From contig NC_092569.1 in assembly GCF_037975245.1 (NCBI RefSeq), forward strand, positions 18,958,501-19,022,500: DNA of 64,000 nucleotides, read 5' to 3'. The notes beneath the pieces are model-generated. The model saw only the letters and a program-made list of their open reading frames with translations. It did not search any database and was not told the origin of the DNA. The translations under genes were made by a program, and so were the position numbers. This stretch comes from Apostichopus japonicus. Lineage: Eukaryota > Echinodermata > Holothuroidea > Aspidochirotida > Stichopodidae. Each line of letters begins with the position of its first letter. Position 1 is the first letter of the stretch. Of the stretch, positions 1 to 13,882 are shown in pieces.

Positions 1-771
1 TAATAACGTACTGACACATTTCTAGCTGAGTGCCTCTAGTCACATGACCAGAGAGAATAAACATTCTTTATCTCTCGCACTTTATCTTGTTACCATCTAT
101 CCCTACTCTGTCAAGAGCGTGGAGTGTTTCACTACTTTATTTGACCTTCTCCTGAACTCGTGTCAGGATGACATTGTCAGAAGTAAACACGCGTAACTTC
201 ACGTGACGTTTTGCGCTACACTCTAACGATCAACTGATTGATGTGGAAGTTGTCAACAGAGTTGGTGAACTTATCACGTGCTGGATGCCTCCGGATACGA
301 GGATCACAAGTTCAAGCAGACCCTGTTTTTCTCCTTGACAGGACTGTATGCAGTAACGAACAGTACAGTGGGTCCAAAATCCAAATCCGCTCCCTATTCT
401 GGCATCCATATAGTCCGAGCCCTAGATAAATTCGAGTCCATGTCGGTCAGAGTAAATACAATACGCCGGATTCGAATCCAGACTGGGGCATGCCGAGATG
501 TAAAGTTTCTATACCTCCCCCGAAGGTCTGCTGTCCATTACAGTGAGTCCAAACCCGAATCCAGCTACTATATATATATATAGACCGAGTCTTACACTAC
601 TCCCATTACACAGCAGGCACCAAAGTACGATACGTTGCGAGTAAAGTGAACTATTCCACAGTTCGCAACAGGGTTGCCGTCCAGTATAAATGAATCAGAC
701 TCCGGTCCAGATAGTCAGAGTCGCAACTCCCTACACATATCTATAATATCCGAGTCCTAGACAAGTCAATA
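1..771. other. Intergenic, no gene seen
   Basis: No ORF here looks coding. From about 380 to 770 there are scattered variants of a GAGTCCAGAT-like motif. They may be worn outlying units of the 20 bp array that starts near 772. Confidence 0.5.
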
Positions 772-1118
772 TCCAGATCAGTTGGTTGAGTCCCAGATGG
801 GTACGTTGAATCCCAGATCGGTAGGTTGAGTCCCAGATCAGTAGGTTCAGTCCCAGATCGGTAGGTCCAGTCCCAGATCAGTAGGTTCAGTCCCAGATTA
901 GTAGGCCTATGTTGAGTCCCAAATTGGTAGGTTCAGTCCCAGATCAGTAGATTGAGTCCCAGAACAGTAGGTTCAGTCCCAGATCGGTAGGTTGAGTCCC
1001 AGATCGGTAGGTTCAGTCCCACATCGTAAGCTTCAGTCCCAGGTCAGTAGGTTCAGTCCCAGATCGGTAGGTTCAGTCCCAGATCGGTAGGTTCAGTCCC
1101 AGATCAGTAGGTTCAGGC
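772..1118. repeat. 20 bp minisatellite
   Basis: About 17 head-to-tail units of roughly GTAGGTTCAGTCCCAGATCR, with single-base variants at a few positions (TTCAG/TTGAG, ATCA/ATCG). One unit near 900 has a short insertion. There are no unique spacers between units, so this is not a CRISPR array. No coding frame runs through it. Confidence 0.92.
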
Positions 1119-2060
1119 CCTGCAGACAAACCCACGTCCAAACTGTCGGAAATCAGGATCAGAATCCTGAAGAAGAATTACTGAAACTTCTGGATTGCAA
1201 CAAATATGATCCGAGTATTATCACAAAATCTCATCGCCCGGACAATTGTTTTTTCTTATATATGTAAGTATAAACGAGATGGACACCTTTACATTGATAG
1301 TGGTAATTAATCCTTAATTGCACCGCGGTCCGCTCATTGAGAACCTCCCGGATGTAGGCAGGGAAATGTTCAGTTTATACAAAGTCAGAGTCAGTCAGTC
1401 GTACTTACAGCATAAAGAAATTTGAAATATTTCAGATTGATGTATAATTATATGGATGTACCCACATTTACTACGTCCTAGGCAATATATAAGGCCATTC
1501 TATGAGTGTATAGTTAGTGAGAGAAGGCGACCGGACAAGACCATATATTGAACAACTTAATCCCTGACCTAATAGCCTATATATATAGTCGGACTAATGG
1601 TGTTTTTTGCGGCCAAGCGGTTACGTTTGCGCGCACAGCAGTTCCCCCGCCCCTCCCTCACACGTCCCTTTTGTGAGTATATAGAGAGAAGGTCAATACC
1701 CTTCCCTGTAATGTTACTACTACCTAGAGGCTAACTACACGAATATACAATTAACCAGTTACTCCCCGCAAAGTGAACTCACCAAGAAATCAATAAACAT
1801 TCCTAACAGCAATTAATATCAAATTAAAAACGACCGCTCGGTTCAGTCCAACAGACAAGCCCAAATAGGCCTACCTGCACGGGCTATGAAACAATTAAAT
1901 TCACCGCACTTACCTTATTTTAAAGTTTCAGCTCTTTTTTTAATCGGGAAGAACAAGTACAATAACAGAACGAATTCCAATGATAACAACAAAGGGGAAA
2001 ACAAAACAAAAGGACAATCCATTCAGAACCTTTATATACATTATTTTCACTTACTTATAC
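1119..2060. other. Intergenic, no gene seen
   Basis: AT-rich unique-looking sequence with short TA runs. The 1886-2170 plus-strand reading frame overlaps the LINE fragment antisense and is not taken as coding. Confidence 0.5.
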
Positions 2061-2198
2061 TTACTGCCCATTATGCCTCTTGGCACATAGGGCAGCAACA
2101 AAAGTCTTCCACTCCTTCCGATCCTGGGCTAATTTTTGGATGGTACCCCATGTGTGGTTCAGGTCTTTAATCTCCCCTTCCACAGTTCTTCGCCAAGT
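2061..2198 (-). pseudogene. LINE reverse transcriptase C-terminal fragment
   Basis: On the minus strand, from 2198 down to a TAA at 2061-2063, there is an open 45-codon frame. It starts TWRRTVEGEIKDLN, has an AQDRKEWKTFVAALC core and ends just after a RHNGQ tail. This pattern (TWRRT, a Trp-Gly, AQDR-x-x-W, then a short Cys/Arg/His tail) is the usual extreme C-terminus of a widespread class of non-LTR retrotransposon polyproteins. The reverse transcriptase and endonuclease domains are missing, so this is a 5'-truncated copy, as target-primed insertion usually leaves. The frame is intact over this short piece, so decay is moderate. The clade is not certain. Confidence 0.8.
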
Positions 2199-3981
2199 GA
2201 CATTATTTTCAGGTCAGTATTAAATTACCATGAATAGCATATACGGTGTATACAAAATTACACTTCGAAGAAAGAAATAACAACAAGAATTTTAAGTCTT
2301 GGCTGTTTTGTCCGTTTTGAAGTTATTATAAATATATATAGGAAAAGTCCTGCGAAAAAAGGTCCTTTCGTTCACTACTAATTTATTTAACCGCCTGAGT
2401 TTCTCCAGGTGTTCTCTGTTTAGAAAGGAAGAAGCCGAGGGATGTTTCTCGATGTGTAAGACGGCATGCAATGTATAGGGAGCAGTTCTTTTGGTTAATG
2501 AGATCAATGAACTATACACAGCTTTATTGGCTCCAATTATAGCCACTATAGCTAGGAAAGTTTTGTGATTACGTAATCGACCTGCGTGCACGTTCGTAAA
2601 TCGACATCAGGCTCTATTAGCCGGCATAGCTTCTTAACACAATTAGGCTCTTTGTGTAAACACTGTGTAGAAATATGTTCATGTCTTCTACCAGGGAGTT
2701 GTTCCATAACAATTCCCTGCTACTACAGTGTAGTTAATAAGACAGCGTTCACACAAAGACCCTCATACAAGAAAAAAAATATGTGGCAGGCGTTGCAGAC
2801 TAATTGGTAAAAAGAGGTCATTTTACGAACAAGGCAGGTCGATTACGTATATCTCAAGAAACTTTACCATGATAGTGTGCTATAGTTGGATCTTCACAGC
2901 AGACCTTCAATAATCCACGAAAACGAAATAACTGAATTCAATGCGCCTATTGCGAGAGTACAGTATCTGGGGTATAGGGCTATGCATGTTTCGAATCAGG
3001 ACTAATATGTGACCACAGGTTGACTGGGTGACGTATCAGCCCCTAACCTAACATACGTAGCATATGTTCCCCTTGTAGGGGATTTACGTACACACCTGAC
3101 GATGGTCACACAGTGATAGTCTCGATACAAGAATACTGGGGTTGAGCTGAGCGTATATCAGTTGTTTGGTTTTCGTGGCCAGGTTCTTTTCTTGAGAGCA
3201 CCCTATAACCTAACATAACTGGGAGCCATGTGATGCTTGCGAGGCAACAGCGAAATTGTTTCGAAAGGTGTTCCGGGCATTTGCTTACTGAGCATTGATA
3301 AAAAGAGAAAAATATGATAAGCATAAATAAGAAGCAGAAGACAAAAAAGAAGAAGAAGAAGAAGAAGAAGAAAAGGGAACATTTGGTACAATAGGTTGGA
3401 GAGATTTTATGCCGGGATTGAAATGTACTACAGGTTACCATGCTTGAATGAATAAAAGACATAAGTAGAGGTAAATGCGAAGTACAACAAAAAACAACAG
3501 ACACACCCGGAAACATGTGCACAAACACACAAACACACAATTTGCAATAGTGGTGTTCCACGGCAGAAAGACATACCTGGATAAAGCATATAACATGTAC
3601 GAAGCCATAGAATGGAAAACAGGTCAACATTAGTGGCCCTTCATCGTATGGGGGGGGGGGTTGGGGGGATAGCCTGATCGAGCCTTGCGGCTCCTGCAGA
3701 TTAGTCTCCCTTCAGTTACACAACCATATACATATATACGTATCCTACAAGCTACAAAATCAAACCTTGCTGCCAAAAAAGAATACCCTTTACTTGTTCA
3801 TAGCCTACTGGCGTCCACTTTGTTATCGCATGATAAAAAGAACCATTATTAATCGTTAAGTAGGGCAATATATAAATAGTTAAATATTTACAGAAACTGT
3901 GCCAAATAAAAAGCCATGACCTTTTTATTGACAAAATTTATCGGCATAATAGATCAAGTTTACGCAAAGGGATTATAAACC

Positions 3982-3984
<3 letters not shown>
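2199..3984. other. Intergenic, no gene seen
   Basis: Holds the small hairpin at 2692-2719, an AAG run near 3348-3373 and a G tract near 3650. The 174-codon minus-strand frame at 3106-3630 crosses the AAG run, which gives its poly-Phe stretch, and shows no domain. Confidence 0.5.
2692..2719. repeat. 28 bp hairpin repeat (solo)
   Basis: Imperfect inverted repeat: CAGGGAGTTGTT, a 4-base loop, then AACAATTCCCTG (11 of 12 pairs). The same hairpin forms both ends of the MITE at 25752-25957, so this looks like a solo terminus of that family. Confidence 0.7.

Positions 3985-4051
<67 letters not shown>
3985..4051. repeat. (AT)n microsatellite
   Basis: Uninterrupted alternating AT of about 67 bp. Confidence 0.97.
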
Positions 4052-4056
<5 letters not shown>

Positions 4057-4533
4057 TTATAAGTTATAACAACTGCAATAATAGTATTGAACAACAATAA
4101 TAACTGCAGATAACAATATACAATCTGTTATTCGTTATGCTCAAGGTGATTTGACGATATTGCCCACCTATATTACTACTGCGAAATGAGATTTCATAAC
4201 AATCTAATTATGAGTTTATAATTAAATTTCTGCTGGTTTGAGCTTCCATTTTTTGTGATTTTCTAAGTTCAGCCATGTAGTGTACTAATTACGGGTGAAT
4301 GCACTCATCAATATTCCTATATATCTACGTTAAAAGTGACTCACACTTTCTCTTTCACTATGGTTATTATAATATTGTTATAATAATATGGTTATTATAA
4401 GGTTACGACCTTTTTGAATTACTTTCAGAGCGTTCACCTTCAAATGAGGAAAACATTGACTCTGATGTGTAATAGGTTTGGAAATCACCCGATGTGAAAG
4501 TTGTAAGCCATGAGCCCTTTCGATTGACGTAAA

Positions 4534-4949
<416 letters not shown>

Positions 4950-7589
4950 ATTTGATTCATTTAGTATACCATTTCTATCGCGTCTTTCCACAAAGAATAC
5001 TGGTACATATCATAACATAACCTCACACTAAGCACAGGGCGGAGTCATGATTTTATAAAGGAGGGGGAAGTAGCCCCAGAGTCGTTGAAAGCCGGTCCAA
5101 AAGTACGGGGGGTGGGGGTTGGTGGTCTTCCACTAGAAGAACATCAAATTTGAGACGTCAAATGGACGGAACACACCTGGACATATTAAGGCTAGAAATA
5201 AGGTCATATTTAGGTATCAACTCAAGGTTGTGCTAAAGTGTACTCCACTCTCTGCAAGCACGGTAGTAATCAAATTTTGACAAATTTCCATCTTGAACAA
5301 TTTCGAATATTATAAACACTGTGTCTGGAACATGGTATTTTAGTACTGTATATGTCATTGAAAGATACCCTAACCTTGCTAATAAACAAAAAAGATGATG
5401 AAATTGCTTTTCTTTCTTTAGTCACTGGCCTGATTGAATCTTACGTGGGTCGGATCTCGCCTTCCGAGACCCTGTTAAGCAGTATGGAGAGCGGTTAGGG
5501 GGTAGGGGGGGGGGTCACTGAAGGGAACAAACGTAACGATGATGATTCAGAGCCTAATACAGGACTATACATTGCTAGCAAAAAGAGGGCGCTATGCGAA
5601 TATCACAGCTCCCATGACAGTTACAATGATGAACACCCAATCGTAATGTAACAAGTAAAACCACAAAGAATTTAAGAAAACCTTGCCAAGTTTTCCATGG
5701 CATATCGAATGTCATTTTTGGGTGTAGTAGACTGAGGAACGGGAGGACAACCACAGCCCCATTCCTTAACACCCCCCCCATTCCACCCCACTCCTATGTC
5801 GGGCATATCGGGCATATTCAGACCATTTGAGGAATAATTCTGACAAAGATTTTTCTCCCTCTTCTAAAAAAAGAAACAAGGCTGTTGACGTTCCTTAATA
5901 TTCAGTCATCTTGTTTTAATTTAATGTCCCGCGTAGGAATGCCAAGGGTTGCCTCTGTATCCAGTGTCGTGAATTTAAAAAAAATACCAACTTAAACCGC
6001 AAACTAATTCCCCAAGTACGAAAGTAGCAATACGTTCTATCTTGAAATTCTATTATGAAAGTTACTGATTATAGTTCCACTTCGCATATTATAGAGAATG
6101 TAAAACATGAGACCTGTTTATTTGTTTGTTTGTAAATAATAAAATATTTTTATGGAAAAGAGCATCCGACTCTAATTGGTGATTAACTTATAGGTGCTTA
6201 GAACCCCCCCAAAAAAGTGTGATTTTTTTTTAAATCAGTTCCTGACCTAATTAATTTGAAAAAGTTTGATAAGATGGGGGCTAAAATATATTGCAGAATC
6301 AACCCTTACTTCTTCATGAAAATTAATTGCTGAAACCTTTACATTTTCACAGGTTTCTCTGTCACATTATGACAACTTTTAACCGTGCCAGCTTGCGTGC
6401 GAATGATTAATCAAAGGGTTGCTATCCATCCCATGTGATACCGCTCACACGCTATCCTTGTCTTACAGTATGATAACGGTTCGGTATTAATACCCGTCAG
6501 GTGATGTTTACGACAATCGGTAAACAGACAATTCTTGGAATTCGACGGAGGGTACCGACGCGATGCAAAAGTTATAGCAGTCCGTGTTAACGGAGGGAGG
6601 TGTTAAGGTGTTCAGAACAGCTGATCTAAAGAACAGGCACGCTCGAGTTGAGAAACGTTTCCAGGGGGAAGCCGAGTTGTCACAGCTGGGTGGATTGCTA
6701 TGAAACAAATATATAACATATATAACAACTCATGTGTGTGTTTGTGATACTGTAGTGGAGGGAACAATACAACTATCTAGTGTATGCTGTATAAAGAAAC
6801 TACAAAACAAACACATGGCTTGATAGCTTCGTGCATGCAGTCGTATCCGTATCAAGTGTTACCTAACTCTGTGAGGGCATCAATTATTTTCGGGCAGAGT
6901 TTTGGTTGAGTTCCAATTGTCTTTATGCCAGCGTTTTCTTAATCTGGGGTGAACGGACCGCCTGGGTTCGAGGCGGGATTGCAGGGGGTGAGAAGCTGTG
7001 ATAATGCAAATCCAATTGTGAAATCCAATGAAGGGGTAAGTCAGCCTCTGGTTAAGATGTGGACAAAGACTAGTTTTTAATTGTTTATGGGTATGAGTAC
7101 TGGAAAAGGTAAAGAAACACTGATTTTAGCCAATTAACCACAGCCTGTTAGTTAAAGGCGCATTCTTTCTCTTCCTTTTCACCTTTGTATAGTGTGAAAC
7201 AGATTACCATAAGTGACAAGTGAGGTACAGAGCGCGCGGACAGAGCGTGAGATGAGGGTCGCACGGGGGGGGGGGGGGAGGGGGGTTGGTGATTCCCTTA
7301 ACTCGTAGTGGCAGAAATTCATGCATGTGGCAGTATGTGTACGAGAGCAAAATTTATTTCTTTGTTTTCACACTTCAAGATAAAGTTACAGTGACAACAG
7401 ATGGTGAATAGAACTTCAGTTACAAAGTTAACGTTTGTATGAAGTTTAATAATTAATGGACTAAAAATGGTCCTTCCATACTTCAGTACGAGGTGTAATC
7501 TTTTCCTTTGAGGAAACGCACACCCACACACATACAGCCTACACACGCGAACACACGCAATTTGTTTATTTAATTAGGGCCTATAATAA
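4950..7589. other. Intergenic, no gene seen
   Basis: Several G or C tracts (near 5507, 5770 and 7265). Reading frames are short and without recognisable domains. Confidence 0.5.
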
Positions 7590-7995
7590 TAATAATGACG
7601 ACGATGATGATCGTGATGATGATCGTGATGATGATCGTGATGACGACGATGACGATGACGACGACGACGATGACGATGACGACGATGATGACGATGACGA
7701 TGGTGATAATGATAATAATGATGATGACGACGACGATGACGATGACGACAACGACGACGATGACGACGACGACGACGACGATGACGATGATGATGATGAT
7801 GATAATGATGATGACGATGGTGATGATGATGATAATGATGATGGTGATAATGATGATGTGTATAATGAGGTTTGAGTATGACGACGACGACGACGACGAT
7901 GACTCCGATGACGATGACGATTATGATATGTATAATGAGGTTTGAGTATGATGATGATGACGATGACGTTGACGACGACGATGATGTCTGTGTGT
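7590..7995. repeat. GAT/GAC imperfect trinucleotide repeat
   Basis: GATGAC-type trinucleotide repeats. A segment around TGTATAATGAGGTTTGAGTATGA is itself duplicated (near 7858 and 7928), which shows local tandem duplication inside the array. The His- and Asp-rich frames here are products of the repeat. Confidence 0.95.
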
Positions 7996-9401
<1,406 letters not shown>

Positions 9402-9554
9402 TATTTGCGTGGGGTGGGTGGTGGGGGGGGGGGTTGGAAGTATGCAGGCATACATGATGCGAAATATCCTATGTCAGAAAGGTATCAGGAAATGTATGTT
9501 AAACATCCATTTCTGCAAAGATGTGTAACCTTATATCTTGACATAAATGTTGCC

Positions 9555-9560
9555 GTGCCG
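9555..9560. repeat. Target-site duplication, left
   Basis: GTGCCG directly abuts the left TIR. The identical hexamer is at 16375-16380, abutting the right TIR in the same orientation. Confidence 0.75.
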
Positions 9561-9976
9561 TACGGAGAGCCAAACGTTCCATAAATGTCGAAAAAGAAAG
9601 TGAAGTGTCCAAGTTAATATATATATGTCCAAATCGATATCAACATGTTACAATTCGATATCAGCATGTTACAATTCCATATGAACATGTCGAAACAAAA
9701 TACAATATGCCATTGCGTCTATCAACATGTCAAATTCAACTTCAGCATGTCGAAAACTTGTAACAGCATGCCATTACTACATTGGTCATGTCAACATGCT
9801 ATATTTACGTCGTGCTATAATTTTGGCACTTCGGCGCGCGCCAACGTTTCGTATATGTCGAGATTTATTTCAGTATGTCCAAAACTTGTGTCAGCATGGT
9901 GAGCCAAGAGTAGTGAAGTATTGCCATGACAACGTTGCACATGGTTCGTGTCGTTCACACGGTACTATGGTTGAAT
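9561..9976 (+). repeat. Left terminal inverted repeat
   Basis: The outer 60 bp are unique. Then follow about ten imperfect units of around 21 bp built on ATGTCNAAATTC...ATCAGC (at roughly 9628-9800), likely subterminal transposase-binding sites. A GC-rich palindrome GGCGCGCGCC lies near 9833. The short reading frames in this TIR are copied in the other one and are not treated as genes. Confidence 0.9.
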
Positions 9977-10524
9977 CATGGAGCTATAAACAGAAGGAGA
10001 AAACCCACTTTGAAGTATCATTGTAATCGACAAAATTTGATCGCCATAAGAAAACATGCCTCAGGGCACAAACACGGGTAAAGCCATCATCAGCTATTAC
10101 GTAATCCTGGTACAAAGGTCATTTCGTATATAGCGTCCCTCACAACATAACAACAGACACTCCGATCCTAACGTATATGTAATTGAAATAATATACACAG
10201 TACTCATATATGTTACGTTACGCATACCTGTAAGAATTTCGATCGGAATATATCTTTCATTTCTCACCGAATCATGCGAAGATTCGTATTTAATAATTAA
10301 TTGTTTATCTCAGCATATATTTCATCGCAATATATGAACAAGTAATGGCGAAATAGGTACTTTTAGTCAAGTATTTTCCGATAAAACTTTTCTTCGTTCG
10401 TTAGGCAAATAACGTTAGTGCTGTTTGTTATTGCATTGGGAACCTAGTGTTATAAAATTAACAAAATTAATTTAACACGAAACATGGCTGCCGAAAAACT
10501 TTGCATCCGCTGAGGACATTAGAA

Positions 10525-11189
10525 ATGTTCATGCTACAGGATATAGTTGAATTTATGGTGAAGCTGATGATTGAAGAGTTTGAGAGGCTGGATGTTCCAG
10601 ACGACATAAATTTGGAAGATACATTAATTGTTGAAAAACATGAGGAACAAATTCTAAGATAATTAGCAGGTTATGTGCCATTTGCCCTTAAAAAACGTTA
10701 CATGAAAGTTAAGAGTACTCAGAATGCTTTAATATTTTTACAGTACTTAAACTGTATGTCTGTTGCAGGTGAAGGTCACAGTTTTTTAGATTACAGTAAA
10801 GCCTGGGTGGAAAAACAAAATAGAGGTGGATTAATCTTAGTTAATGATAATATTTTCATGCTTTTCAAGACTGGAATTTCAGACAAAGCAAATTTTAAAC
10901 ATGAAGACCTTGCTTATTTTGAGAAATAAATATGTGAAAGACCATCTTCTGCAAAAACTTCTGCAATTAACACAAGCCAGTTCAGAATCGGTGGGCAGAT
11001 CTTGTTAAACGAGGACTTAAGTGGGCAGTTGCTTCAAATTTCATACGTTTGTTGTTTATTGGGTAAAGTTAATAGTAAATGCTTTTGTTAGAATGTAAAT
11101 GGAGATAAGTTACAAAAAGGAAGACTTCTTGTAGCAAGAAAGGAGAGAAAGCATTCAGAAAAGAATTGGCAAGTGAAAGCAAGGAGTGA
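10525..11189 (+). pseudogene. Decayed transposon-associated ORF
   Basis: A continuous frame from the ATG at 10525 to 10929 is broken only by a TAA at 10660-10662. The segment before the stop is acidic and helical. After it come an LAGYV motif, a block with VAGEG...FLDYSKAWVEK, and then NRGGLILVND followed by a hydrophobic stretch. Further pieces occur in shifted frames: WADLVKRGLKW near 11000 and a basic tail with KKGEKAFRKEL ending at a TGA near 11187. The order GY-V, K-x-NRGGL, then a lysine-rich KA(F/L)RKEL tail matches a family of uncharacterised proteins I associate with invertebrate DNA transposons, from memory only. I cannot name the transposase class. Stops and frame changes make it non-functional. 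Confidence 0.55.
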
Positions 11190-12395
11190 AACTGAGAGTA
11201 ACATGATTAGTATCTATATATCTTGATTTTATGATAATTATGTTGTATACTTACATAGTTCGTTTGTTCTTTCCATGGCAAACCTCATCTTTCAAGCTTA
11301 TAACAAGTTTACTTTAGTTCAGAGAAATATAGTGGAACTAGAATATTGTCAGTTTTGTACAAATTAAAAGTTTAAACTTTGTTGTGATTTGTTTCCTTGT
11401 AAATTTTATTGATGAAGGTCAAAGGTGACACATGCTTTCTCTTCAACACCACCTACTGTAGGTCTGGTAGGTAGGACACCATCCGCTCTGAATTGGACTA
11501 TGGCAGCATCGCCACAGTGACAACCACAAAACTCACCTTCGCAATATTTACACCCTCTTGAAAGACGCACTTTAGCTCAGCATGGAAGATTTCATCGCTT
11601 TCTTTCTGTTGGCAAAGCTTAATCTTCTCTACACCCCCAATATCCTCACCAGCATTTAGAATCCTTCCCACAACTTTTGCAGATGCCGAACTCCCTATCT
11701 CTCAAAAGTAAAACCCTCATACTACCTTTGGCATTTGGAGCTCCATAAACTCACCATCAATACCATCAAACTGGCTCCTTCTCTTGACCCACCTTCACTC
11801 CTTCAGACACCCACTAACCCCCCTCCCACCCCACTATCTTCCTAGGCCTTGTGCCAGCAAAATTAAAATATATTTAGCTACATGAGTTTACTTATATGGA
11901 CATAATTCGAGCACAAAATGTGATTTTAATCCCCAATGGGCACAATGTAACCATTAGTAACAGCCAGGATGGCATCCCTTCAAGTCGCTTGACCACTACA
12001 CTCTGGTTGACAACTTGACTATTCAATGTTATGCATATGATTATAAGGGCACCTTTCCCTTCATTTATGAGAGCTGGCAAAAAACAGAACAGCAAGTTGG
12101 AGTTTCTTTACTGTATATATATTGTACTAAACAGGAAAATAAAACTACTTCACAAGATAACATGAAAACTATACAAGATCAAATCACCACATTGTTATTT
12201 AAATATACTGTACTAGTTCCACCAAAAAATAATCTAGAGCACATGGACAAATGACACTGTTCTTCTAACAGAAATCCCCACTTTAAGTACTAGTACAACA
12301 AAGGTACAAATAAACCATTAAAATACTGTGAAATAAATCTACTGTAGTGCTATACAGAACAATCAAATCAGTTTGAGTTCATTTACAGTACTGTA
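11190..12395. other. Interior of the 6.8 kb element, no gene seen
   Basis: AT-rich sequence. A C- and T-rich stretch at 11430-11830 lacks a sustained frame. It may be transposon 3' sequence or filler. Confidence 0.45.
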
Positions 12396-12715
12396 CAGTG
12401 ACGTAGACAGTGTGGGGCGAGTTCCCCCCCCCCCCCCACAGAATTTTTTGGGGACGTGAGTGGCGACGGTGACAAATCATAGGGAGCAAAAAATATTTAA
12501 ATGTACTCCTCTTAGTACACAAATTCAGTTCAAAGAATGGAAACGATAACAACCCCTTTGCATCTTAAGCCCTTTTTTAAACAACTTTTTTTCAGGGGAG
12601 GAGGATGCCCCTTATACCCTCCCCAGGACGTTGTTCCACCGCTTAGTACCTGAAAATGGGGACAGAAGTTTGGCTTTGCCCCCCACCCCATACCAGAAAC
12701 CTGGCTATGTCCCTG
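12396..12715. mobile_element. hAT-type MITE, 320 bp
   Basis: The termini CAGTGACGTAG and CTATGTCCCTG (an imperfect inverted pair) match the CAGTGGCGTAG-type ends typical of hAT elements. They are flanked by a perfect 8 bp direct repeat, GTACTGTA (12388-12395 and 12716-12723), the duplication size of hAT. A C14 tract follows the left end. There is no coding capacity, so it is a non-autonomous copy nested in the 6.8 kb element. Confidence 0.9.
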
Positions 12716-12878
12716 GTACTGTATTAATCAAAGAAAACATTTATGCAAAAGATTTTGAAAAATCTATAGAACATTAACTCATTATTACAATTTACCAGTT
12801 CCACGAAAGAAAAAATTCTGTTACTTCACATGGAAATGTACTGAAAAATTGTTCCATACATAAAGTGAAAAAGTTAGA

Positions 12879-12911
12879 CAGTATGTCCAAAACTTGTGTC
12901 AGCATGTTGAG
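12879..12911 (+). repeat. Internal fragment of the 416 bp TIR
   Basis: About 33 bases match TIR positions 9872-9904 with a single mismatch (CATGTTGAG for CATGGTGAG). A piece of the terminal repeat is therefore present inside the element, in the same orientation as the left TIR. Confidence 0.8.
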
Positions 12912-13309
12912 AGAAGGAAATAAAATATTCAAGCCAAAGGGATCACGTTGATGACTTTGTGCGAGATAATATTTGCCGGACCTTTGCACACCATCCCACG
13001 TACCATCAGAGTAAGAATTTGCGTTGAATTAATATTATGAACAAAGTCGGCCTGGACGTTCGGCATCGATACCGACAAGGGTGAGGAGTTGACAGGCTAG
13101 TTAACTATACCACAAAACTGCTAATTTCCAGTTCCATCGATGCTAAATACACCGTACACATCCGTTCTCTGGTCAGTCTGTTCCCCTTTTCTCAAATTAC
13201 AATTTCAGCATAGGCTACATTCAAATTTGCCGATAAACACGCCGCCACATGCCTTGTTGATCCATTCGTGAGTCATTGGACGCGGACACTAACAGTAACA
13301 TGGTAATAA

Positions 13310-13882
13310 GGTTACATCTCTATGTTCCGACGTCTCTATGTTCCGACGTCTCTATGTTCCGACGTCTCTATGTTCCGACAAATTGTTTGGACTCTAAATT
13401 TTTTTTGACTTAAATTTTTTCGGACCCATTTTTTGGTGACCCAATTTTTTTCGGACCCCATTCTTTTTGGACCCAAGTTTTTCGGACCAAATTTTTTTCG
13501 GGCCCATTTTTTTTGGACCCAATATTTTTGGAACCAAATTTTTGAGACCCAAATTTTTTCGGACCCAATTTTTGTTCACCCAAATTTTTTTGTGGACCCA
13601 ATTTTTTTGGACCTAATTTTGGTGGACCCAATTTGTGGGGACCCATTTTTTTTCGGACTTATTTTTATGGAACCCATTTTTTGGGGACCTAATTAAGGGT
13701 CAGGGAAAAAAATGGTCAGATTGGTCCATAAGTTGGGTCCCAAAAAAAAATTGGGTCCGAAAAAAAATTGGGTCACAAATGGGGTCCGAATAAAATGTAG
13801 TCAAAAAAAATTAGAGTCCAAAGAATTTGTCGGAACATAGAGACGTCGGAACATAGAGACGTCGGAACATAGGGATGTCACC
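13310..13882. mobile_element. Fold-back MITE with tandem-repeat arms, 573 bp
   Basis: The ends read GGTTACATCTCTATG and, reversed, GGTGACATCCCTATG. Inside each end are two to four copies of CTCTATGTTCCGACGT, then many units of GGACCCAATTTTTT type, with the orientation reversed in the right half (from about 13740). The flanks are GGTAATAA (13302-13309) and GGTAATGA (13883-13890), an 8 bp duplication with one mismatch. Frames here are lysine- or phenylalanine-rich repeat artefacts. Confidence 0.85.

Noticed and set aside
772-1118. CRISPR-like regular repeat
   Set aside because: Units are contiguous with no unique spacers, and the genome is eukaryotic.
3106-3630. 174-codon minus-strand ORF
   Set aside because: Crosses an AAG microsatellite giving poly-Phe. 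No domain.
9645-10026. Small ORFs in the 9.6 kb TIR, repeated at 15.8-16.3 kb
   Set aside because: Duplicated only because the TIR is duplicated. They consist of 21 bp motif translations with no domain.
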